Source: Gammaproteobacteria bacterium
Lineage (GTDB): Bacteria > Pseudomonadota > Gammaproteobacteria > UBA1113
Length of the DNA: 8,004 bases
Reading direction: 5' to 3'
Assembly: GCA_019752835.1 (NCBI GenBank)
Contig: JAIELR010000002.1
Location: forward strand, 1 to 8,004
Every line of letters starts with the position of its first letter. The first letter of the stretch is position 1. Position numbers and translations under genes: made by a program. A model generated the notes under the pieces. The model searched no databases. It was not told the origin of the DNA and worked only from the letters and a program-made list of their open reading frames with translations. Of this stretch, positions 1 to 4,516 are shown piece after piece.

Positions 1-258
1 CAAGCGATTGGGCAGCAATGGATTATTCCGCCCAATAGTAATCGCTCTTCATTTTGTGTGCTAGAAATACGATTAGCCGCAGGCGGTATCGTCAGCAGTG
101 TGCAGATTAAACAAAGCAGTGGCGACCCTATTCTCGATCGTTCGGCCATGACGGCTGTTTACAAGGCCTCTCCTTTACCCGTTCCGTCGGACCCTAGTTT
201 GTTTAAATTAATGCAAGATATTAATTTGAAGGTTCAGCCTAATTTAGTGACCAATTAA
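1..258 (+). CDS. tolA: TolA C-terminal domain (partial, 5' end outside window)
   Basis: Frame 1 is open from the first base to the TAA at 256-258 and gives 85 residues, so the N-terminal membrane anchor and the long helical domain lie upstream of the window. The visible part matches the TolA/TonB-like C-terminal domain: a CVLEIRLAAGG strand near residues 19-29, then an SSGDPILDRSAMTAV helix region and a PLPVPSDPSLF segment, ending in an NLKVQPNL strand. TolA is the inner-membrane energy-transducing protein of the Tol-Pal system. Its C-terminal domain reaches across the periplasm to contact TolB and Pal, and in other bacteria it also serves as a receptor for group A colicins and filamentous phage. 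The identification rests on this domain and on tolB starting 12 nt downstream. The GTG at 58 lies inside the domain and is not the true start. Confidence 0.93.
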   Translation, partial: QAIGQQWIIPPNSNRSSFCVLEIRLAAGGIVSSVQIKQSSGDPILDRSAMTAVYKASPLPVPSDPSLFKLMQDINLKVQPNLVTN

Positions 259-270
259 GTGGTATAGCAT

Positions 271-1578
271 ATGCGTAAATTGATTTTGTTCGTCGGTATT
301 GTCTTAAGTTTTATCGCCTCCCAAGAAGCGATGGCGGCATTGAATATTGAGTTGACACAGGGTGTTGCTGCAGCGATTCCTATCGCGATTGTGCCTTTTA
401 CTCAGGATGGTCAGGTATTGCCCACGGATATTACAACGGCAATACGCAATGATTTAGGCAATAGTGGTCAATTTAATGTGTTGGCTAGTGGGGCTGCTAA
501 TCAATTTCCGCACACAGTGGGTGATGTTAATACCGATTATTGGCGCAGTAAAAATGTCGATGATTTGGTCGTTGGTCATGTGAATGCGTTGGGTAATGGC
601 CAATATCAAGTATCTTTCAGTTTAATCAACCTGTTTAATCAAGCGCCAAACAATGTTTTGTTGACTCAAGAATACACGGTTAATCAAAGTGAACTGCGTG
701 GTGTTGCTCACCATATCAGTGATTTGATCTATCAGCAGCTAACGGGCGTGCGGGGTATTTTTTCAACCAAACTAGCCTATGTCTTAGTTCAGCGTACCGC
801 AAGTCAAGCGCCTCAATTTAAGTTAATGGTCTCAGATGCTGATGGTTATAATGCCAAGCCTATCTTGATTTCATCACAACCTATCATGTCACCAGCATGG
901 TCGCCCGATGGTCAACAGATTTCCTATGTTTCTTTCGAAAGCTATTTGCCCCAAATATATGTTTCTACTATCGCGAATGGTCAACGGCGTTTGATCACGA
1001 GTTTTAGTGGCATTAATGGTGCTCCTGAATGGTCACCCGATGGAAAAAACTTGGCGGTTGCACTCTCTAAAGGTGGCGCCAATCCGAATATTTACATGCT
1101 GAGCATGAGTTCCGGTAAGCTGACCCAATTGACGAATGATTGGTCGATCAATACGGAGCCCTCTTGGTCGAAAGATGGACAAACGCTTTTGTTTACCTCC
1201 GATAGAGGAGGCTCACCGCAAATTTATGAAATGAATCTTCAAACGAAAGCGGTGCAACGTTTGACCTTTGATGGTACTTATAATGCAAGTGCATCGTTTA
1301 CCTCTGATGGACAAAATGTTGTTCTATTGAATCGGCAATCAGGTCAGTTTAATATAGGCCTATTGAATTTACAGTCTGGTAATCTACAATTGTTGACTCG
1401 TGGCGGAATGAATCAATCACCGAGTGTTGCACCTAACGGTAAAATGGTGGTTTATGCAACCAAGGTGGCTGGTAAAAACTTGCTAGCAATGGTTTCGACG
1501 GATGGAAAGGTTAATATGCAATTACCTGACCAACAGGGAGATGTGCAGGAACCGGCATGGTCGCCTTTTTTGAATTGA
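271..1578 (+). CDS. tolB: Tol-Pal system beta-propeller protein TolB
   Basis: The protein has 435 residues, the usual TolB length. Residues 1-22 form a Sec signal peptide (MRK, hydrophobic core, EAMA before Ala23), so the mature protein is periplasmic. The N-terminal alpha/beta domain covers about 23-160 and the six-bladed beta-propeller the rest. Blade motifs are visible: SPAWSPDG (207-214), APEWSPDG (251-258), EPSWSKDG (296-303), SASFTSDG (340-347), SPSVAPNG (383-390) and a closing EPAWSPFLN at the C-terminus. The GIFSTKLAYV, DADGYNAKP and MSPAWSPDG stretches are close to those of E. coli TolB. TolB binds Pal through the propeller and TolA through its mature N-terminus, coupling the proton-motive-force-driven TolQRA complex to outer-membrane constriction at division. 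The ATG is 12 nt after the tolA stop and has only a weak ribosome site (AAGTGG), which suggests translational coupling. The signal peptide fixes the start. Confidence 0.98.
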   Translation: MRKLILFVGIVLSFIASQEAMAALNIELTQGVAAAIPIAIVPFTQDGQVLPTDITTAIRNDLGNSGQFNVLASGAANQFPHTVGDVNTDYWRSKNVDDLVVGHVNALGNGQYQVSFSLINLFNQAPNNVLLTQEYTVNQSELRGVAHHISDLIYQQLTGVRGIFSTKLAYVLVQRTASQAPQFKLMVSDADGYNAKPILISSQPIMSPAWSPDGQQISYVSFESYLPQIYVSTIANGQRRLITSFSGINGAPEWSPDGKNLAVALSKGGANPNIYMLSMSSGKLTQLTNDWSINTEPSWSKDGQTLLFTSDRGGSPQIYEMNLQTKAVQRLTFDGTYNASASFTSDGQNVVLLNRQSGQFNIGLLNLQSGNLQLLTRGGMNQSPSVAPNGKMVVYATKVAGKNLLAMVSTDGKVNMQLPDQQGDVQEPAWSPFLN

Positions 1579-1588
1579 TTTTTTAATC

Positions 1589-1675
1589 GTAGCCTGGATG
1601 CAGCGCAGCGGAATCCGGGAACAGGTGTGTTAAAATGGATCGGCCCCGGATTCCGCTGCGCTGCATCCGGGCTAC
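1589..1675. repeat. Inverted pair of 31-nt GTAG-headed REP-like repeats
   Basis: Arm 1 spans 1589-1619 and arm 2 spans 1645-1675. They are reverse complements except at T1595/G1669, which is still a G-U pair in RNA. The loop is 25 nt (1620-1644). Read from its own end, each arm begins with GTAG, the head tetranucleotide typical of REP elements recognised by RAYT/TnpA-REP transposases. Each arm can also fold alone, through CCTGGAT/ATCCGGG in arm 1. Two REPs in opposite orientation are the BIME arrangement. The GC-rich arms differ sharply from the AT-rich genes around them. No RAYT gene is in the window, so membership of a mobilised REP family is inferred. Confidence 0.85.
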
Positions 1676-1685
1676 ATTTTTTTTT
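1589..1685 (+). terminator. Possible intrinsic terminator/attenuator between tolB and pal
   Basis: The 31-bp inverted repeat is followed one base later by nine consecutive T's (1677-1685), which is the architecture of a rho-independent terminator on the plus strand. It lies inside the tol-pal operon, 10 nt after the tolB stop and just before the pal ribosome site. It could partly end transcription after tolB, or protect the 3' end of a tolBA-side transcript from exonucleases. A stem this long is unusual for a terminator, and pal needs either read-through or its own promoter. Function is inferred from structure only. There is no T-tract on the opposite side, so it would not act on the minus strand. 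Confidence 0.5.
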
Positions 1686-1687
1686 AC

Positions 1688-1692
1688 AGGAG
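1688..1692 (+). promoter_or_regulatory. Ribosome binding site that fixes the pal start
   Basis: AGGAG is followed by a 6-nt spacer to the ATG at 1699. The frame remains open upstream to a GTG at 1627, but that extension would translate the repeat element and would put 24 residues in front of an otherwise perfect lipoprotein signal. This site therefore decides in favour of 1699. It starts three bases after the T-run of the preceding hairpin, so a folded or stalled transcript could affect access to it. Confidence 0.85.
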
Positions 1693-1698
1693 CTAGGA

Positions 1699-2211
1699 AT
1701 GAAATTAGCAAATATATCGAAGGTAATGGCGTTGAGTGCGATGGCGCTTTTATTGGCAGCGTGTTCATCAAACAAAAATCAGGCTCCAGAGGGTGCTTAT
1801 GCAGGTGCCCAAACAGCGGGTCTTGGAAACAATGAACCTTTTGTTAGCGCTGACTATATGGCAAAAACATTAGGTGTGAATAAAAATACGGTTTATTTTG
1901 ATTATGATAAAACTTTTGTTAAATCTGATTATGGTTATCTGATTCAAGCCAATGCCAATTATCTGAAATCGCATCCTTCTGCAAAAGTTCGCCTTGAAGG
2001 AAATACCGATCCTACCGGCAGTCGTGAATATAATATTGGTTTAGGACAACGTCGTGCCGATCAAGTAGCTCAGCAGCTTGAACTTCAGGGTGTTTCCAGC
2101 CAACAACTTATTACGGTCAGCTATGGACAAGAAAGACCCGCTATTTTAGGTGATAGCCAACAGGCTTATCAAGCAGATCGTCGTGTTGATATTGTGTACA
2201 TGAGTAAATAA
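1699..2211 (+). CDS. pal: Peptidoglycan-associated lipoprotein Pal (OmpA-like)
   Basis: From the ATG at 1699 the protein has 170 residues, a normal Pal size. Residues 1-21 are a lipoprotein signal with lipobox LAAC, so Cys22 is lipidated. Ser at +2 predicts outer-membrane retention. A flexible linker (23-60) leads into the OmpA-like peptidoglycan-binding domain: VYFDYDK (65-71), a helix containing ANANYLKSHP, the GNTDPTGSREYN loop (101-112, Asp104), the GLGQRRADQV helix with Arg118/119, VSYGQERP and a C-terminal RRVDIVY. The Asp and Arg are the expected diaminopimelate-binding residues. The usual family motif here is GH(T/A)DERG, so Asn102 and Pro105-Thr106 are departures from it. Pal anchors the outer membrane to peptidoglycan and binds TolB. 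It follows tolB after a 120-nt spacer containing the REP-like pair, and cpoB begins 2 nt after its stop. Confidence 0.97.
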   Translation: MKLANISKVMALSAMALLLAACSSNKNQAPEGAYAGAQTAGLGNNEPFVSADYMAKTLGVNKNTVYFDYDKTFVKSDYGYLIQANANYLKSHPSAKVRLEGNTDPTGSREYNIGLGQRRADQVAQQLELQGVSSQQLITVSYGQERPAILGDSQQAYQADRRVDIVYMSK

Positions 2212-2213
2212 AT

Positions 2214-3191
2214 ATGCAAAAAATAAAGCTTGCTATTGCCGTTTGTTTCAGTCTGGCGGTTTTGCCTAGTATGAAAGTATGGGCCGATGCCCCCATTGTT
2301 TTTGGGCACGGTTCACAAGTTTCTTCGGGTACGGCCGTTTCAACGTCCTCTACGGCAGCAAGCAGCCCTGCATCTTTGAATGCATCGGCAACCACTCAAA
2401 CCCCGGATCAAGCCTTAGTAACGGCTTCTTCCGGGGCTGATAATTCATCTGATACTCTGAGTACGGTGAATCAATTAGCGGTGATGCAGCAACAAATTGA
2501 AGATTTGCGGGGTCAATTAGAGTTGCAAGGGCACACGATTACACAGATGCAATCTGAGTTGAGCCAATTATCAGGCGGCAAATTTCCGCCGCCTGTTCCC
2601 AATAATGCGGTATCTGCGTCATCAATGGATACTTCTTCACCTGCCTCGGCTCAAAGTAGCGAAGTGGCGACCGTACCGACGTCTGTGCAAACAGCAAGTC
2701 CTGCTCCAGCACCTGCCACACAGCAATTGGTGATGGCCGACTCTTCGGCTCCAGCTGTTGTGGCGCAATCGACAGCCGCCGCCGCTGCCTCACCACCACC
2801 GGCGCCAACCGAAATTCAATTGTATCAACAAGCGTATAATTTAATGGTTGCGAAACAATATACGCAGGCAACCGTTGAGCTACAAACATATTTACAGCAA
2901 TATCCCAATGGGCAATATGCAGCAAGTGCGCATTATTCGCTGGGTGAACTAGCCTTGATTCAATCGAATTTACCGCAAGCGCAAGCTCAATTTAATCTCG
3001 TTATCAAACAGTATCCAGATTCTCCGAAAGTAGCTGATTCGATGGTTAAAGTGGGTATGATTTATGTTCAGCAATCGCAATGGAAGCAAGCAAAAGCGGC
3101 GTTTAATGCGATAATCAAGCAATATCCCAATACCAATAGCGCTCAAATAGCACAGCAACAATTGCAACAAATGCAACAAGCAGGCAATTGA
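2214..3191 (+). CDS. cpoB: Cell division coordinator CpoB/YbgF, periplasmic TPR protein
   Basis: The protein has 325 residues, longer than E. coli CpoB (about 263). A Sec signal peptide covers residues 1-24 (cleavage after VWA, before Asp25). A Ser/Thr/Ala-rich stretch (32-80) precedes a coiled-coil segment at about 82-120 (VNQLAVMQQQIEDLRGQLEL and onward), which in this family mediates trimerisation. Next comes a low-complexity Ala/Ser/Pro/Thr linker (121-199), then about three TPR units at 200-325. The repeated LVIKQYPDS (262-270) and AIIKQYPNT (299-307) mark successive TPR ends. In E. coli, CpoB links Tol-Pal activity with PBP1B-LpoB peptidoglycan synthesis at the septum. The ATG lies 2 nt after the pal stop with no good Shine-Dalgarno, indicating translational coupling. 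The extra length is mostly linker. Function is assigned from domain order and operon position. Confidence 0.94.
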   Translation: MQKIKLAIAVCFSLAVLPSMKVWADAPIVFGHGSQVSSGTAVSTSSTAASSPASLNASATTQTPDQALVTASSGADNSSDTLSTVNQLAVMQQQIEDLRGQLELQGHTITQMQSELSQLSGGKFPPPVPNNAVSASSMDTSSPASAQSSEVATVPTSVQTASPAPAPATQQLVMADSSAPAVVAQSTAAAAASPPPAPTEIQLYQQAYNLMVAKQYTQATVELQTYLQQYPNGQYAASAHYSLGELALIQSNLPQAQAQFNLVIKQYPDSPKVADSMVKVGMIYVQQSQWKQAKAAFNAIIKQYPNTNSAQIAQQQLQQMQQAGN

Positions 3192-3195
3192 TCTC

Positions 3196-3843
3196 ATGAA
3201 TGAATTAACCTTGCGGATCACTGAAATTTTTTATTCTCTGCAAGGTGAAACACGTACCATGGGGTTGCCGACCGCGTTTATTCGCTTAACCGGTTGTCCA
3301 CTTCGATGTGGCTATTGTGATACCGCTTATGCGTTTTCAGGTGGACAAATGATGAGTCTACCAACAATTTTAAACCAAGTGGATGGCTTTAAGCCTCATT
3401 ATGTCACGGTTACTGGGGGCGAGCCGCTTGCGCAAAAAAACTGCTGGCCGTTGTTAGTTGCGCTCTGTGATCAAGGATATGAGGTTTCTCTTGAAACCAG
3501 TGGTGCCATTGACATTGCCTCGGTTGACCCTCGTGTTGTCAAAATTATCGATATCAAAACACCCGCATCGGGTGAACTTGGTCGTAATCTTTACACCAAT
3601 CTTGATTGTTTGCAGCCGCATGACCAAATCAAGTTTGTTTTATGTGATAAAGCCGATTATGATTGGGCTAAAGAATTTATTAGCAACCGTCAATTAGCGC
3701 AGAAAACACATATTCTTTTTTCACCGAGTTTTAAGGATTTACCTGCCCGTGAGCTCGCCGATTGGATCGTGGCAGACAATCTCCCTGTTCGCATGCAAAT
3801 TCAATTACATAAATATTTGTGGAATGATGAAGCTGGACGTTGA
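3196..3843 (+). CDS. queE: 7-carboxy-7-deazaguanine synthase QueE (radical SAM)
   Basis: The protein has 215 residues, close to other proteobacterial QueE proteins. Its CxxxCxxC cluster is Cys34, Cys38 and Cys41 (CPLRCGYC), which binds the radical-SAM 4Fe-4S cluster. Other family marks are SLQGET (14-19), TAFIRLTGC (26-34), the SAM-binding TGGEP (73-77), LETSG (99-103), DIKTPASGE (119-127) and C-terminal QLHKYLW (203-209). QueE converts 6-carboxytetrahydropterin to 7-carboxy-7-deazaguanine, an early step in making preQ0 and queuosine. The ATG is four bases after the cpoB stop and has only a weak upstream AGG, so it is probably translated from the same message. queE often follows cpoB in gammaproteobacteria, frequently with queC next. 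Here queC is absent and the operon ends at queE. The other queuosine genes must lie elsewhere. Confidence 0.96.
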   Translation: MNELTLRITEIFYSLQGETRTMGLPTAFIRLTGCPLRCGYCDTAYAFSGGQMMSLPTILNQVDGFKPHYVTVTGGEPLAQKNCWPLLVALCDQGYEVSLETSGAIDIASVDPRVVKIIDIKTPASGELGRNLYTNLDCLQPHDQIKFVLCDKADYDWAKEFISNRQLAQKTHILFSPSFKDLPARELADWIVADNLPVRMQIQLHKYLWNDEAGR

Positions 3844-3868
3844 TATTTTTCTGAATCTAGCATAAAAT
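3840..3868 (+). promoter_or_regulatory. Sigma70-type promoter for rpsO-pnp (predicted)
   Basis: TTGATA (3840-3845) and TAAAAT (3863-3868) each match the consensus at 5 of 6 positions, separated by the optimal 17 nt. The -35 box overlaps the queE stop codon. Transcription would start near 3874-3876 and give an rpsO leader of about 155 nt that includes the palindromic element at 3917-3982. This is the best promoter-like sequence I found ahead of rpsO. Confidence 0.65.
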
Positions 3869-3916
3869 AACCTGCTTGATTTTTACTCTGGTCGAACCCG
3901 ACGGTTTAAATGCCGT

Positions 3917-3982
3917 TGATGTAGGGGCAACCCCCCGTGGTTGCCCGTCTTCGGGGCAGCGCAGGGACTGGTTTCTACATCA
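3917..3982. repeat. GTAG...CTAC palindromic repeat element in the rpsO leader
   Basis: An 8-bp perfect terminal inverted repeat (TGATGTAG at 3917-3924, CTACATCA at 3975-3982) bounds a GC-rich 66-bp block in an AT-rich intergenic region. Inside is a perfect 8-bp hairpin, GGGCAACC/GGTTGCCC (3925-3932 with 3939-3946). It begins with GTAG like the element between tolB and pal, but the body sequence is different, so it would be a second REP-like family. The terminal repeats could also make it a small MITE-like insertion. Assignment to a dispersed repeat family is inference; the inverted repeats themselves are plain in the sequence. Confidence 0.7.
3925..3960 (+). promoter_or_regulatory. Two mutually exclusive hairpins in the rpsO 5' leader
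   Basis: Bases 3939-3946 can pair upstream with 3925-3932 (8 bp, 6-nt loop). Alternatively, 3940-3946 can pair downstream with 3954-3960 (7 bp with one G-U, loop GTCTTCG). The two stems share the same strand, so only one can form at a time. In E. coli, S15 represses its own translation by binding a pseudoknot in the rpsO leader. A comparable role here is possible but is not shown by sequence similarity, and the structure may simply be a property of the repeat. Confidence 0.35.
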
Positions 3983-4020
3983 GATTCAATTCAATGTATC
4001 AATTTTTAAGTTTATTTGTT

Positions 4021-4025
4021 AGGAG
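4021..4025 (+). promoter_or_regulatory. Ribosome binding site that fixes the rpsO start
   Basis: AGGAG is followed by a 5-nt spacer to the ATG at 4031. An in-frame TTG at 4016 would put the Shine-Dalgarno inside the coding region and add five residues not seen in S15 proteins, so 4031 is the start. Confidence 0.88.
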
Positions 4026-4030
4026 TTATA

Positions 4031-4297
4031 ATGTTATCACAAGCTGTAAAAAAGCAAATTATTGAATCAAATCAATATAAAGCGGGTGATGTTGGGTCAA
4101 CTGAAGTTCAAGTTGCACTGATATCTGCACGCATTAAAGATCTCGAAGGTCATTTTAAAGCGAATAAAAAAGATGCACATTCTCGTCGTGGCTTGATGCA
4201 TTTAGTTGCACAGCGCCGTAAATTGCTTACTTATTTAAAGCGTCGTAGTTTAGATGCGTACCGTGCATTAATTGAAAAGCTCGAAATTCGAGGTTAA
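4031..4297 (+). CDS. rpsO: 30S ribosomal protein S15
   Basis: The protein has 88 residues; E. coli S15 has 89 including Met. S15 motifs run the full length: [14 protein letters not shown], the GHF loop, [23 protein letters not shown] and a C-terminal LIEKLEIRG helix. The His and Asp corresponding to E. coli His41 and Asp48, which contact 16S rRNA, are present in GHF and KKD. S15 is a primary binder of the central domain of 16S rRNA, nucleates the 30S platform, and contributes the B4 bridge to the large subunit. It is encoded 219 nt ahead of pnp, a pairing conserved across proteobacteria, but here the gene upstream is queE rather than truB. The predicted promoter at 3840-3868 and the strong ribosome site fit a highly expressed gene. 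Confidence 0.98.
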   Translation: MLSQAVKKQIIESNQYKAGDVGSTEVQVALISARIKDLEGHFKANKKDAHSRRGLMHLVAQRRKLLTYLKRRSLDAYRALIEKLEIRG

Positions 4298-4516
4298 AAA
4301 CCAAATATCGTATGCTCCTCGGAATTGAGTTTGCGGCTAGGCGCTTTTGACGCGAGCCGAGGAGTGTATACAGAACTACATGACGATGGCGAAAAATTGA
4401 CAGGAAAGCCAATTTTGACGGCCGTAGGCCGCCTCGAAGAGGTGAGGGCCATGGATGGCCCGAATCAATTGTCAAAAGAAACAACGTCGCAGACTCAATC
4501 TTAAGGAGCTTAAAGC
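4298..4516 (+). promoter_or_regulatory. Structured rpsO-pnp spacer with several inverted repeats
   Basis: This 219-nt spacer has no supportable gene and no T-tract terminator, so rpsO and pnp are probably cotranscribed. It contains an outer stem, 4310-4322 with 4357-4369 (CTCCTCGG/CCGAGGAG core plus weaker extension); a tight hairpin, CCTC-GAA-GAGG, at 4432-4442; a near-perfect palindrome, GGGCCAT/ATGGCCC, at 4446-4461; and TTGACA (4397-4402) pairing with TGTCAA (4470-4475), which encloses the last two. In E. coli, the pnp leader folds into a stem cut by RNase III, after which PNPase represses its own translation. A similar role fits the position but is inferred. The GC-rich palindromes could equally be a dispersed repeat inserted here. 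Confidence 0.5.
4503..4508 (+). promoter_or_regulatory. Ribosome binding site supporting the GTG start of pnp
   Basis: AAGGAG lies 8 nt before the GTG at 4517. No in-frame ATG fits the conserved PNPase N-terminus, so this site justifies the non-ATG start. A GTG start is consistent with moderated translation of an autoregulated gene. Confidence 0.85.

Noticed and set aside
1627..1698. In-frame upstream extension of pal from a GTG at 1627
   Set aside because: It would translate the repeat element and displace the lipoprotein signal. The ATG at 1699 has a good Shine-Dalgarno and starts a standard signal with lipobox.
1452..1775. Minus-strand open frames across the tolB end and the repeat
   Set aside because: They overlap tolB and pal and run through the palindromic repeat. 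They have no recognisable domain and no ribosome site.
2539..2925. 128-codon minus-strand open frame inside cpoB
   Set aside because: It is antisense to the low-complexity linker and TPR start of cpoB. Lack of stops follows from the Ala/Ser/Pro codon bias.
3888..3916. T-arm-like sequence GGTCGAACCCGACGG suggesting a tRNA after queE
   Set aside because: No acceptor stem, anticodon arm or cloverleaf can be built around it. It contains only a short ACGG/CCGT hairpin.
4016..4030. TTG start upstream of rpsO
   Set aside because: The Shine-Dalgarno AGGAG lies inside this extension, and S15 proteins begin at the equivalent of 4031.
4027..4032. Perfect TATAAT next to rpsO
   Set aside because: It overlaps the rpsO start codon and the spacer after the Shine-Dalgarno, so transcription from it would start inside the gene. 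It may be chance in AT-rich sequence.
4397..4402. TTGACA as a -35 box for a pnp promoter
   Set aside because: No acceptable -10 box lies 16-18 nt downstream (that region is GC-rich). Its pairing with TGTCAA at 4470-4475 explains it better.
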